Of a DNA stretch of 64,000 nucleotides, positions 8,585 through 17,781 are shown in pieces (position 1 is the first letter of the stretch; every line of letters begins with the position of its first letter). Under the pieces are notes generated by a model. That model worked only from the letters and a program-made list of their open reading frames with translations, ran no database searches and was not told where the DNA came from. Location: the NCBI GenBank assembly GCA_963797485.1, contig CAWCPF010000003.1, positions 620,001 to 684,000 of the forward strand, given 5' to 3'. Source of the DNA: CAWAND01 sp963797485. Lineage in GTDB: Bacteria; Chloroflexota; Anaerolineae; Anaerolineales; E44-bin32. Position numbers and translations under genes: made by a program.

Positions 8585-9403
8585 ATGCTCCGCCAGCGAG
8601 TGCTTGTTGCCATCATCTTCGTGCCTCTCATCCTGGGCATTGCCGCATACGGCGATTGGGTCTACCCATTGATGATCGCCATCTTCATGGGCTTTGCGGC
8701 CCTGGAGTTTGGCCAGCTGTTTCGGCGGGCAAACCTGCGCCCATCGCTCCTACTGCTGGTGTTGGGAGCGGCGGCGCTGTGCCTGGGGCGCGGGCTGTCG
8801 GGCTTCAGCAGCGGGCCGATCCTCTTGTCGGCGCTGATCCTGGCCGCCATGACCTGGCATCTGGTGGACTACGAACGCGGCGCCGCCCGGTCGGGGACGG
8901 ACTTTGCGGTGACCGTCGCCGGAATGCTGTACCTGGGCTGGGTGGGCGCCTACCTGATCTCGCTTCGCCAGCTGCCCGATGGCCTGGGTTGGGTCTTTGT
9001 GACCCTGCCAACCGTCTGGCTGGCAGATGCCGCCGCCTACTTCGTCGGCCAGCGTTGGGGAAAGCACGCCATGACCCCCCGCCTGAGCCCCAAGAAGACC
9101 TGGGAGGGTTATCTGGCCGGGATCGCTGCCGGCGCCCTCAGCGGCGCTTGTCTGGCCGCCCTGTTGGAATCGGCCAGCCCCACGGCCGCCAGTCTGACGC
9201 CGGTGCGCGGGCTGATTCTGGGCGTGGCCCTGGCAGTGCTGGCCCCCTTGGGGGACTTCGGCATCAGTATGTTCAAGCGCGAAATGGGCGTGAAAGACAC
9301 CAGCGCGCTGGTCCCCGGCCACGGCGGCGCCCTCGACCGGACCGACAGCTGGGTCTGGGCCGGGGTGCTGGCCTTCTACATTGTGACGGTTTTCACAAGC
9401 TGA
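8585..9403 (+). CDS. cdsA: phosphatidate cytidylyltransferase
   Basis: Integral membrane enzyme converting phosphatidate and CTP to CDP-diacylglycerol, the branch point of phospholipid synthesis. It has about eight hydrophobic segments over 272 aa. The family signature is intact: LSPKKTWEGYLAG, then PLGDFGISMFKREMGVKD and PGHGGALDRTDS near the C-terminus. In many bacteria dxr follows; here glpX follows instead. The last codons overlap a CRP-like site (9381-9398). Confidence 0.95.
   Translation: MLRQRVLVAIIFVPLILGIAAYGDWVYPLMIAIFMGFAALEFGQLFRRANLRPSLLLLVLGAAALCLGRGLSGFSSGPILLSALILAAMTWHLVDYERGAARSGTDFAVTVAGMLYLGWVGAYLISLRQLPDGLGWVFVTLPTVWLADAAAYFVGQRWGKHAMTPRLSPKKTWEGYLAGIAAGALSGACLAALLESASPTAASLTPVRGLILGVALAVLAPLGDFGISMFKREMGVKDTSALVPGHGGALDRTDSWVWAGVLAFYIVTVFTS
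9381..9398. promoter_or_regulatory. CRP-family operator-like palindrome upstream of glpX
   Basis: TTGTGA-CGGTTT-TCACAA is a perfect inverted repeat with 6-base arms, matching TGTGA-N6-TCACA. It lies in the last codons of cdsA, 42 bases before the glpX start, a position suited to carbon-dependent control of gluconeogenesis. The sequence match is direct; the function is inferred. Confidence 0.6.
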
Positions 9404-9439
9404 TCGAATGGGATCACCGACACGAGGAGAACGAGGCTG

Positions 9440-10463
9440 ATGCCTGAACACTCGAATGACCCACCCTCCCGCAACCTGGCGCTTGACCTTGTCCGGGTGA
9501 CCGAGGCGGCCGCCATGGCCGCCGGGCGGTTCATGGGCCGGGGGGATAAAGAGGCCGGGGACAAGGCCGCCGTGGACGCCATGCGCCTGATGCTGGGCAC
9601 GATTGACATCGACGGGATTGTTGTCATTGGGGAAGGCGAGAAGGACGAGGCACCGATGCTCTTTAACGGCGAGCGTCTGGGCACGGGGCAGGGGCCGCGA
9701 GTCGACATTGCCGTGGATCCGATTGACGGGACGAGGCTGCTGGCCCTCGGCCGCACCAACTCCATTGCCACAGTCGGCGTGGCCGAGCGCGGCTCGATGT
9801 TCAACCCGGGCCCGGTGGTCTACATGTACAAGATCGCTGTCGGTCCGACGGCCAAGGGCCACATCGACGTCAACGCGCCGGTGCTTGACAACCTTAAGAG
9901 CGTGGCTCGGACCAAGGGGGCCGATGTCGACGATTTGACCGTGGTCATTCTAGAGCGGCCGCGCCATCGCCAGCTGATCGAAGACATCCGCCAGGCGGGG
10001 GCCCGCATCCGCCTGATCACCGATGGCGATGTCGCCGGGGCCATCATGACCGCCTGGCCGGAATCGGGCATCGACATGCTCATCGGCATCGGCGGCACAC
10101 CTGAGGGCGTGCTGGCGGCCTGCGCGTTGACGGCCATGGGCGGTGAGATCCAGGGACGGCTGCATCCACGCAATGACGATGAGGCCGCCCAGGCCAAAGC
10201 CCAGGGGTACGATCTGGAGAAGGTCCTGCGGCTGGAGGATCTGGTTCATAGTCAGGATGTGTTCTTTGCCTTGACCGGCATCACCGACGGCGAGCTGGTG
10301 GATGGCGTGAAGTATTTTGGGAGCGGGGCCTCCACCCACAGCCTGGTGATGCGTGCCCAGTCAGGAACGGTGCGCGCAGATTCGGGCCCGCCATCGCTGG
10401 GAGAAACTCATGGAGATCAGTCAGATCGAGTACGACCTGCCCAATCCGGGTCGAAGCGGCTGA
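9440..10463 (+). CDS. glpX: class II fructose-1,6-bisphosphatase (3'-end frameshift)
   Basis: Hydrolyses fructose 1,6-bisphosphate in gluconeogenesis, opposing the PfkA encoded at 31.5 kb. GlpX motifs: GEGEKDEAPMLFNGE, the metal site VDPIDGTRLLALG, GDVAGAIM, and GIGGTPEGVLAACAL. The open frame as given runs on to 10708, but one extra base near 10380 has shifted it. In the corrected frame the protein ends with the family-like ARHRWEKLMEISQIEYD and stops at 10461-10463, about 340 aa. The shifted tail is spurious and overlaps the next gene. Confidence 0.9.
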
Positions 10464-10478
10464 AGCCTGAGAACCCCG

Positions 10479-11300
10479 GTGAAGTCATCCCCCCAGCCTC
10501 AACCCGAGATGCCGCCCCCCTTGGCTGCCCACCGCTGGCTTCGATCGGCCACTCTCATTGGGCAGGTTCTGATCGTGGTGCTGATGGTGGCCGTACCCTT
10601 GTGTGCCGCCCGGCTGGCGGCAGCCTCTCAAGCGGGGCTGACCCGATCGGCTGTTTGGATGACCCAGACTGCAGGCACGCTGCGCCAAAGCGCCCAAAGC
10701 CTGAATAGCGCGGCGAATGTGCTGCTGGACACGAGAACGGCTCTGGACTCGGTCGGCACCGGGCTGGAAGACACCGATCCCATGCTCGTCTCAGTCGAGG
10801 GACTGCTCGGCAAGCAGGTGCCCGAGGCTATCTCAACGGCGGCACATTCACTGCGTGACGCCCAATCCGGAGCCCGGACCATCGATCGCGCGCTGCGCGC
10901 ATTGAATATCCTAGGAATTGGATACGATCCCGAACTACCGCTCGACCAAAGCCTGGCCCAGACGGCTGACAGCCTGGAGCCGCTCAGTCCAGACCTGATC
11001 CAGGCCAGTCTTGATCTTCGAACCCTGCGGACTGATCTGGGGGATGTCCGGCGACAGGCGGAACAACTCTCAGCCGGCCTGGATGACATGTCTGCCCAGC
11101 TTGACCCATTGGCTGATGATCTAACCAAGCAGGCGGACCAGCTGGAAACGGCCGCCGATGAAATGCAACAAGCGGCCGAACAATCCGGCCGGTGGGCCTG
11201 GGTCCTGGCGGTTGTAGCCGAGTTCCTGCTCGGCACAATGTGGCTTGGCCAGCGCGTCGTCTGGCTGATGACTGGAGGTAGGGTCGCCAATGCGTCTTAG
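10479..11300 (+). CDS. membrane-anchored coiled-coil protein of unknown function
   Basis: 273-aa protein not recognised as a family. A short N-terminus is followed by a transmembrane helix (residues ~25-50), about 170 residues of heptad-like helical sequence (LRQSAQSLNSAANVLLD, QAEQLSAGLDDMSAQLDPLADDL), and a second transmembrane helix (~240-262). The layout suggests an extracytoplasmic coiled coil tethered at both ends. GTG start 10479 is 16 bases after the corrected glpX stop. Confidence 0.65.
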   Translation: MKSSPQPQPEMPPPLAAHRWLRSATLIGQVLIVVLMVAVPLCAARLAAASQAGLTRSAVWMTQTAGTLRQSAQSLNSAANVLLDTRTALDSVGTGLEDTDPMLVSVEGLLGKQVPEAISTAAHSLRDAQSGARTIDRALRALNILGIGYDPELPLDQSLAQTADSLEPLSPDLIQASLDLRTLRTDLGDVRRQAEQLSAGLDDMSAQLDPLADDLTKQADQLETAADEMQQAAEQSGRWAWVLAVVAEFLLGTMWLGQRVVWLMTGGRVANAS

Positions 11301-11324
11301 GACCTTTGTCTCGGAAGCGCCGTC

Positions 11325-11353
11325 TTGCGGCACCGAAACGCTAGTGCTATAAT
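11325..11353 (+). promoter_or_regulatory. sigma-70-type promoter of rho
   Basis: TTGCGG (11325-11330), 17-base spacer, TATAAT (11348-11353). The -10 region TGCTATAATCCG is shared word for word with two other promoters in this window. Start of transcription is expected near 11360. Confidence 0.85.
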
Positions 11354-11359
11354 CCGGGT

Positions 11360-11556
11360 TGATCGAGCGCCGTGAATCCCCCGGCGATGACCTCCTCACG
11401 AAGTCATTCCGACTATCTTACGAGACCCTTTGAATCATTAACCCTCGTTCTTCTGAGAGCTGTCCTGCGAACTCACGAGTTCACGCCAACCTAGATTAGC
11501 CCCTGCCTACGGCGCGCCTGCAGTCGTACTCCCCATCCTCGACGGAGCTGTTCAAG
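11360..11556 (+). promoter_or_regulatory. C-rich rho leader, likely rut-type autoregulatory region
   Basis: The ~197-nt leader contains no gene. From 11401 to 11510 it has 36 C but only 18 G, with little strong secondary structure, unlike the surrounding G=C coding DNA. C-rich, G-poor unstructured RNA is what Rho binds, and rho genes are known to be autoregulated by attenuation in their leaders. The composition is counted from the sequence; the role is inferred. Confidence 0.55.
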
Positions 11557-13056
11557 ATGAATATCAGTGAACTGGAAACCAAAACCCTCGCCGACCTCAG
11601 GGATATGTCGAAGGAATTCGACATCCAGGGCGCCAACAAGATGAAAAAGGAGGACCTGGTCCTGCGCATCATGCAGGCCGAGGCGGAGCGTAAGGGCCTC
11701 GAACTTCGGGGCGGTGTTCTGGACATCATGAATGAGGGCATGGGCTTCCTCAGGTCGGATCATTTCATGCCCGGCCCGAACGACATCTACGTTTCACAAT
11801 CTCAGATCCGCCGCTTCAGCCTGCGAACGGGCGACATGGTCATCGGGCAGATCCGCCCGCCCAAGGATACGGAAAAGTACTACGGCTTGCTGCGGGTCGA
11901 ATCGATCAACGGGATGAACCCCGAGCAAGCCAAACATCGTCCCAAGTTCGAAGAGCTCACTCCGATTTTCCCCGAAGAACGCTTCGATCTCGAGACCGAC
12001 CGCTACACTCTCGCCACCCGCTTGCTCAATTTGATCGCCCCCATCGGCAAGGGACAGCGCGGCTTGATCGTGTCGCCGCCCAAGGCGGGCAAGACGACCG
12101 TGCTGAAACAGGTCGCCAATGCCATCTCTCAGAACTACCCCGAGGTTCACCTTATGGTGGCGCTGATCGGCGAGCGGCCGGAGGAAGTGACCGATATGGA
12201 CCGGTCGGTGGACGCCGAAGTCGTTTCGTCCACATTCGATGAACCGGTGACCTCCCACGTGCGCGTGGCCGAGATGGTCCTCGAACGGGCCAAGCGCCTG
12301 ACCGAATGCGACCGGGATGTGGTGATCATGCTCGACTCGATCACCCGCCTGGCCCGAGCGTACAACCTGATGGTGACGCCCTCCGGACGGACGCTGTCGG
12401 GCGGCCTCGACCCGGCGGCCCTGTATCCGCCCAAGCGGTTCTTCGGTGCTGCCCGCAACATCGAAGGGGGAGGGTCGCTGACCATCATTGCCACTTGCCT
12501 GGTCGACACGGGCTCACGCATGGATGATGTGGTTTACGAGGAGTTCAAAGGCACCGGCAACATGGAACTGCACCTCTCCCGCCGGTTGCAGGAGCGGCGT
12601 ATCTTTCCGGCCTTTGACATTGACCGGTCGTCGACGCGCCGTGAGGAGCTGCTGCTTGGTCCCGATATCACTCAGCGCGTATGGCTCATGCGACGCATGT
12701 ACTCGCAGATGATCTCCAGCCCGCCTGCCGGCGCCGGGATGGATGTGTCCAACGCCACCGAAGCCCTGCTCCAGCGCATGGCCCGCACGGACAACAACAT
12801 GGAATTCATCGAGACTTTTAACGGAAGACAGCCAGTAGCCGGTTGTCCGACCGCCTGGACGCGGCGTGCGGGGCCGGCAGACGTTCTCGACCTCGAAGTC
12901 CCAGAGGTGTTGAGCCCCATCACGTTCTCGGCGGTTACCCCGCCAGCCGCTATCGTCTCGTTCCAGCTCCGTCAGGACAGTGCAGCCTGCCCCGAGGCTG
13001 AAGGCGAGGGCCGGAGCCTGGTGAGTTGCATGCCCGGCTTGACGATCCACCTTTGA
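11557..13056 (+). CDS. rho: transcription termination factor Rho (true stop probably near 12825)
   Basis: Hexameric RNA-dependent ATPase that ends transcription. The N-terminal Rho_N (LADLRDMSKEFDI), the RNA-binding cold-shock-like domain (MNEGMGFLRSDHFMPGPNDIYVS), Walker A (SPPKAGKTT near residue 175), and DSITRLARAYN and PPKRFFGAARNIEGGGSLT are all present. Family homology ends at about residue 421 (NNMEFIETF). The last ~77 residues are low-complexity, match no Rho feature, and contain a good promoter for the next gene. One missing T in the TTTT run at ~12825 would create an immediate TAA, so I consider the tail an artefact. Confidence 0.93.
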   Translation: MNISELETKTLADLRDMSKEFDIQGANKMKKEDLVLRIMQAEAERKGLELRGGVLDIMNEGMGFLRSDHFMPGPNDIYVSQSQIRRFSLRTGDMVIGQIRPPKDTEKYYGLLRVESINGMNPEQAKHRPKFEELTPIFPEERFDLETDRYTLATRLLNLIAPIGKGQRGLIVSPPKAGKTTVLKQVANAISQNYPEVHLMVALIGERPEEVTDMDRSVDAEVVSSTFDEPVTSHVRVAEMVLERAKRLTECDRDVVIMLDSITRLARAYNLMVTPSGRTLSGGLDPAALYPPKRFFGAARNIEGGGSLTIIATCLVDTGSRMDDVVYEEFKGTGNMELHLSRRLQERRIFPAFDIDRSSTRREELLLGPDITQRVWLMRRMYSQMISSPPAGAGMDVSNATEALLQRMARTDNNMEFIETFNGRQPVAGCPTAWTRRAGPADVLDLEVPEVLSPITFSAVTPPAAIVSFQLRQDSAACPEAEGEGRSLVSCMPGLTIHL

Positions 13057-13068
13057 GGTTGATATGAT
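13039..13068 (+). promoter_or_regulatory. promoter of the LysM-M23 peptidase gene
   Basis: TTGACG (13039-13044), 18-base spacer, TATGAT (13063-13068), 60 bases before the start codon at 13129. It overlaps the end of the open frame read through from rho. Confidence 0.7.
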
Positions 13069-13128
13069 GCCCCGGTCCGGCTTTTGAGCCCGGATCTCGG
13101 GTAGGTAGAACATAGAGGTGCATGGACA

Positions 13129-14328
13129 ATGACCGACGAACAAGCTCCACAGGCGAAAGCTGAGGACGCTTCGAATTCGAGCCAACACCAGGCGCCCAGT
13201 GAAAACGTCCCGGTTCCGGGCCGTCTCGCGAGTGGGCAAATCCGGGCTTTCCTGGGCCGATATGGCGGCCACCTGGCCGTCCTGGGCTTGATCCTGGTGG
13301 GTGCCTGGGCGGCGAGCTTGGGACTGCGCACGCTTCCGGTGGATGTCTCCCAATTCCTGCCGGCCAGCCCGTCCGCCACCTCCCCCACGCCGCCGCCGCA
13401 GTCGGTGATCAAGTTGGCTGATCTGCCGGCTTACGCCACCCCGCTGCCGGAGGGGGACGACGTCACCCGAACTTCCGACATCCACACCCTCATCCCCGAC
13501 CGGCCCCGCCTGAAAGTGATCACCTACAAGGTCAAAGAGGGCGACAGCCTATTCGGTATCGCCGACAAATACGGGCTCAAGCCGGAAACCATCCTATGGG
13601 GGAACTACGACACGCTCAAGGATGACGTGCACTTCTTGAGCCCGGGTGAGGAGCTGAATATTCTCCCGGTGGACGGCACATACTATGAGTGGCACGAAGG
13701 GGACACGCTTCGCGGGGTGGCGGATTTCTTCGGCGTGCAACCAGAGGACATTGTCGACTGGCCGGGCAATAACCTGCCGGCGACGCTCGACTACGAACAC
13801 ACCGATATCGCCTCCGGCACCAAGCTGGTGATCCCCGGCGGTCAGCGCGAACTGGTGAGCTGGCAGGCGCCGCGCATTTATCGCAGCAACCCGGCCGTCG
13901 CCAAGGTGGCCGGACCCGGATACTGCGGGCAGATCGTCGACGGCGCCATCGGCACGGGTGCCTTCGTGTGGCCCACGCCGGGGCACTGGATCTCGGGCTA
14001 CCATTTCATCCCTGGCATTCATCCCGGCATCGACCTTGGTGGGGCCATCGGCAACGCCATCTACGCCGCTGACTCGGGGGTCGTGGTTTACGCCGGCTGG
14101 AATAACTACGGGTACGGCAACCTGATCATCATCGATCACGGCACCGGATGGCAGACGGTTTATGGCCACTTGAGTGTCGTCAGCGTCCAGTGCGGCGAGT
14201 TGGTCTTTCAGGGGGCGATCATTGGCGCCATGGGCTGCACCGGCAATTGTTCGGGTCCCCATCTGCACTTTGAGATGCACGGGGATGCCTACGGCGGGGC
14301 GGTCGATCCGCTCCAGTTCTTGCCGTAA
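13129..14328 (+). CDS. membrane-anchored LysM / M23 peptidoglycan endopeptidase
   Basis: Predicted cell-wall hydrolase or amidase regulator outside the membrane. The 399-aa protein has an N-terminal cytoplasmic stretch, one transmembrane helix (residues ~45-65), a Pro/Ser/Thr linker, two LysM modules (YKVKEGDSLFGIADKYGL and WHEGDTLRGVADFFGV), and a C-terminal M23 domain. The zinc-binding residues are present: HPGID, YGHLS and GPHLHFEM, so it is probably active. It has its own promoter (13039-13068) and terminator (14353-14383), so is monocistronic. Confidence 0.92.
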   Translation: MTDEQAPQAKAEDASNSSQHQAPSENVPVPGRLASGQIRAFLGRYGGHLAVLGLILVGAWAASLGLRTLPVDVSQFLPASPSATSPTPPPQSVIKLADLPAYATPLPEGDDVTRTSDIHTLIPDRPRLKVITYKVKEGDSLFGIADKYGLKPETILWGNYDTLKDDVHFLSPGEELNILPVDGTYYEWHEGDTLRGVADFFGVQPEDIVDWPGNNLPATLDYEHTDIASGTKLVIPGGQRELVSWQAPRIYRSNPAVAKVAGPGYCGQIVDGAIGTGAFVWPTPGHWISGYHFIPGIHPGIDLGGAIGNAIYAADSGVVVYAGWNNYGYGNLIIIDHGTGWQTVYGHLSVVSVQCGELVFQGAIIGAMGCTGNCSGPHLHFEMHGDAYGGAVDPLQFLP

Positions 14329-14352
14329 CGACCAGGCGCGGTTGATACACAC

Positions 14353-14383
14353 CGGGGCGGCCACAAGCCGCCCCGTTTTTTTT
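14353..14383 (+). terminator. intrinsic terminator after the M23 peptidase gene
   Basis: Nine-bp stem CGGGGCGGC/GCCGCCCCG, loop CACAA, then eight T (14376-14383). It points in the plus direction; the convergent minus gene ends just beyond. Confidence 0.93.
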
Positions 14384-14410
14384 GCTGCCTCCCCCCGGAT
14401 TTCGATGCCG

Positions 14411-15599
14411 CTATCCGGCTGCAGGGCGGGTGGAGTGGGGGAACGCCGACCGCGGGGAAAGCACGCCTTTGACGCCGGGGACGGGCGACAGCAAGAGCCA
14501 GTTGGCCAGTCGCAATCCCGTCCACACGAGCAGCATCAACGCTTGCGAGCCGCTGATGCGGTAAACCGTCGTCGCCGCCAGCCATCGCCGGGTAAGGTAA
14601 CGGCCGACGGGGGACAGCAGGACGCTGCCCCGAAAGCCGCGGAAGTCCCACCCCTGGCTTCGGGCGGCGTGGACCAAGGCGCGGGCGGCCGCCTGGCCGT
14701 ATCCGAGTGCCACCCCGATACCCTCGCCCAGCAAGGGGTCGGCGCCGGCCGCGTCGCCCACCAGAAGCACTCGCTCGTCCGAAAACTGGTTGGTCGGCGC
14801 AAACCAGTGGATCGGATGTCCCTCGATGTCCAATGACTCCGGCTCTAGGCCGCGCGCGCCGGCCGTTTCTTTCAGGATCTTCGGAAGATCGGCCCGAGGC
14901 CGCCCGGGCGCCACCCGCCCGTCGTACACACCTCGGTTCATGTGCGGTACTCCGCGGATCAAGCTCGGGAAGTCCCAATAGTAGCCCTGCAGCTCCTGAC
15001 CCAGGGCCCCGAAATCGAATATGGCCATCCCCTCGGCGAATTCCGGTTCTGTGCCCTGAGCCGGGGTGATGACCTCGAGCAGCCTGGCCACGCGCGGCCG
15101 CGGCTCGTGAGCGCCGAGCCACCGACGCACCACGCCCTTGGACCCATCGGCGGCCACCACGGCTTGCGCCAGCCAGCGGCCGGAAGCTGTTTCCACCAGA
15201 ATCCCATCCTCCTGGCGGCTAAGGCGCTGAACCGGTGCGTGCTCGAGGATGCGCACGCCCATCGCATTCGCCTGGCGCGCCAGCCATGAGTTCGAACTCG
15301 GGCCGCCGCGTAATGACGAAGACTGGGTCGCCCTTGATAACTATCTCCCGCCGGCCATAGATGAGCCGGACCGAGTCGACTTCGACATACGGGATGTCCA
15401 GGGTCAGCCCCAACTGGCGCAATTGCCCCACGGCGAAGGGCGTTAGACCGCCCCCGCAAAGCTTGGGACGCGGATGGGCGCCTTTTTCCAACACCACCAT
15501 CCGCTCGGCCCAGCTGGGATCCTGGCGGATCAGATGCATGGCGGTGCCCAGCCCGGATGGGCCGGCTCCAATGATGGCGACGTCTATTCTTTCGTTCAC
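14411..15599 (-). CDS. geranylgeranyl reductase-type FAD-dependent oxidoreductase (one frameshift)
   Basis: Member of the COG0644 flavoprotein family that saturates isoprenoid chains (quinone, chlorophyll or lipid side chains) or related substrates. FAD motifs: GAGPSGLGTAMHL at the N-terminus, KLCGGGL, AADGSKGVVRR, and VLLVGDAAGADPLLGEGIGVAL. A hydrophobic helix near the C-terminus suggests membrane association. GTG 15599 is preferred because GGGAGG then sits five bases upstream. One extra base at the TT at 15291-15292 breaks the frame; without it the sequence reads EFDSWLARQAN, as in homologues, and the protein is 395 aa. Substrate unknown. Confidence 0.82.
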
Positions 15600-15648
15600 A
15601 TTCACCTCCCTGGCCGGAGATTCAGATCGACTTGCGGCCAGCCCTCGG

Positions 15649-17154
15649 CTACAGGCGGTAGAGCTCCGAGAACTTTGATCGCAGATAACTCAGGTAGGGA
15701 TCCAGCTCCAGCGGACGCCCGGTGGCGCGCTCCACAACTTCTTCCGGCAAGAACTTGCGGCCGTGGCGATAGACATGCTCGACGAGCCAGCCATGGAGCG
15801 GGCTGAAATCCCCACGCCGGGTGTCTTCCGAAAGTGCTGGATGAGCCGCTTGGGCAGCCTGCATGAACTGGGCGCTCATAATGTTGCCGAGTGTGTAGCT
15901 CTGGAACGCTCCGCCGATGCGGCCGGCGAACCAATGCACATCCTGCAGCACGCCGTCGGTGTCGTCCGGGGGTGTGATGCCGAGATCCTGCTGATAGCGG
16001 GCGTTCCACGCTTCCGGCAGGTGACGGACCTCGAGTTTTCCCTCGAGCATTTCCAGCTCCAGGTCGAAGCGGATCATGATGTGCAGGTTGTAGGTGACCT
16101 CGTCCGCATCGGTCCGGATCGGTGTGCGCGCCACTCGATTGACGGCGCGGTAGAAGGTGTCGAGCGGGACGCCATCCAGCTGCGAGGGAAAGGCCGCTTG
16201 AAGCTGCGGGTAGGCGAATTCCCAGAAGGGCCGGCTGCGGCCGACCAGGTTTTCCCATAGGCGGGACTGGCTCTCGTGCACCCCTGAGGAGGCGCCGCTC
16301 GCCAAGGGCGTGCCGTTCAGGTCCGGATCCGTGCCGAGCTCATACATGGCGTGGCCGGCCTCATGCAGGGTGCTGAAGAGCGCCTCGGTCAGGTCGTGCT
16401 CTTTAACGCGGGTGGTCATGCGGATGTCACCGTCGGCGATGCGGGTCATGAAGGGGTGCGGTGACTTGTCCTGGCGCGCCCGCTGAGGATCGAAGCCCAT
16501 CGTCCGCACCAACTGAAGTCCAAAGGCGAGTTGATCAAGTTTGGGAAAGGCCTGACGGATAGGAGCCATATCCGGTTCGGGCTGGTCGGTGATCTGTTCG
16601 ACCATGGGGACGAGCACCTGGCGCAGCTGGGCGAACCACGAACGCACTTTGGTGGCCCGCATGCCGATCTCTGCCAGGTCTATCAACGGATCAGCGATGT
16701 GCTCATAGCCCGGGAAGAAATTGGCGTACTCGCGGCTGAAATCCAGGGTCTTTTCGAGGCACGGCCGAACGAGCTCGAACTTGTTCTCGGGGCGGGCCTT
16801 GCGCCAGGTTTCGTAGGCCTCGGCGCTGTGCAGGTAGAAGGCCGCCAGATGTTCGCTGGGCACGCGCGTCGCCCGGTCATAATCACGACGCGCCACGCGC
16901 AGCAGGCTGGCATCGTTCGAGTCGTGGTCCAGCTCCGAAGCTTGGGATTCTGCCTGCTCGAGCAGGCGCCCCAATTCCGGATCGATCTGGTGTTCGTGAG
17001 CCATCCGGCCGATCAGCGCCTGCTGGCGGCCGCGGGCAGCCGTGCCGCCTTCGGGCATGTAGGTGGCCTGGTCCCAGCTCAACAGCGCGCCGACGCTCTC
17101 CAGGTCGTGAAGCTGTATCAGGTGCTGCTTGAGTCGTTCGATCGCCGCCAGCAA
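15649..17154 (-). CDS. M32 family zinc carboxypeptidase
   Basis: Cytoplasmic metallocarboxypeptidase of the Taq type, removing C-terminal residues from peptides. The 501-aa length matches the family. Motifs: the N-terminal LLSWDQATYMPEGG, the HEAGH zinc site, SSGVHESQSRLWEN, VTYNLHIMIRFDLE and the C-terminal GRKFLPEEVVERATGRPL. A strong GAGGAGG ribosome site precedes ATG 17154. It may share a transcript with the downstream reductase gene 43 bases away. Confidence 0.95.
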   Translation of the reverse strand: MLAAIERLKQHLIQLHDLESVGALLSWDQATYMPEGGTAARGRQQALIGRMAHEHQIDPELGRLLEQAESQASELDHDSNDASLLRVARRDYDRATRVPSEHLAAFYLHSAEAYETWRKARPENKFELVRPCLEKTLDFSREYANFFPGYEHIADPLIDLAEIGMRATKVRSWFAQLRQVLVPMVEQITDQPEPDMAPIRQAFPKLDQLAFGLQLVRTMGFDPQRARQDKSPHPFMTRIADGDIRMTTRVKEHDLTEALFSTLHEAGHAMYELGTDPDLNGTPLASGASSGVHESQSRLWENLVGRSRPFWEFAYPQLQAAFPSQLDGVPLDTFYRAVNRVARTPIRTDADEVTYNLHIMIRFDLELEMLEGKLEVRHLPEAWNARYQQDLGITPPDDTDGVLQDVHWFAGRIGGAFQSYTLGNIMSAQFMQAAQAAHPALSEDTRRGDFSPLHGWLVEHVYRHGRKFLPEEVVERATGRPLELDPYLSYLRSKFSELYRL

Positions 17155-17345
17155 GAAGCATGCCTCCTCAGGTCTTGTCCGAGCCCCGGGGGAACCCCAC
17201 GCAAATTCCGTAAGCCCTCTGTAAGTCCCCCGGCGTCATAGTTGGCTTACCTTAGTGTTAACCAGAGTGTATGGCGCGGCGCGGACAGCCGGCCCGATCG
17301 ATCAGCACCAACCCTTATTCACATCTTATCTGAGCGAGGACAGCC

Positions 17346-17552
17346 ATGGCCGTCAGCACAATTTCCACCGTTGATGAAGCAATGGAATTCGCCATCATGG
17401 CCATCGAGAAGGGTGAGCACGAAAAGGCAAAGACGGCTCTGAGTTGGGCGCTCCAGCGAGATCCGCACAACGGGCTGGCTTGGCTCTGGATGGCCTGCTG
17501 TGTTCCGGATGAGGGCGCCAAGAGCGAGTGCTACCGGCGAGCGTCTCGCTAA
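17346..17552 (+). CDS. small TPR-like protein
   Basis: 68-aa protein with one helix-turn-helix tetratricopeptide-like unit: AMEFAIMAIEKGEHEKAKTALSWALQRDPHNGLAWLWMACC. The pattern of small and aromatic residues (A..A...G....A...L..AL..DP.N..AW.W) fits TPR well. It starts at ATG 17346 behind GAGCGAGGA and is followed by a hairpin. Probably a real small gene; partner unknown. Confidence 0.65.
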   Translation: MAVSTISTVDEAMEFAIMAIEKGEHEKAKTALSWALQRDPHNGLAWLWMACCVPDEGAKSECYRRASR

Positions 17553-17623
17553 GACCTCACCTGAACGAACCGATCGGGGCCATTATAGGCCCAAACTTCA
17601 GCCTCAATAAGCGCTCAGATTCG

Positions 17624-17646
17624 CGGCCCGGAGACCCTCCGGGCCG
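17624..17646 (+). terminator. hairpin after the TPR gene
   Basis: Perfect 10-bp stem CGGCCCGGAG/CTCCGGGCCG with a 3-base loop, followed by a weak T-containing stretch (CGTTTTG). Likely terminates the small TPR gene. Confidence 0.6.
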
Positions 17647-17742
17647 AACTCGTTTTGTGGGCCAGCAGGTCCAACGCCTCAAATCAGGCGAAGGACGGAT
17701 CGGTCCGGTGACAAGCGGGGGCATTCAGGCTCAAGAATCACG

Positions 17743-17769
17743 AAGAGCGGCCCCATGCGGGCCGCTCTT
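17743..17769. terminator. hairpin between the TPR gene and the tRNA cluster
   Basis: Perfect 11-bp stem AAGAGCGGCCC/GGGCCGCTCTT with loop CATGC, just past the 3' end of the minus-strand tRNA cluster. The U-tracts on either side are short, so it could be a processing or termination hairpin for the tRNA transcript. The rest of 17647-17781 shows nothing else. Confidence 0.55.
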
Positions 17770-17781
17770 CTTCGTTTGCGC

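Noticed and set aside
10464..10708. C-terminal extension of GlpX to 10708
   Set aside because: A one-base correction near 10380 restores the family C-terminus and a stop at 10463; the rest overlaps the next gene in another frame.
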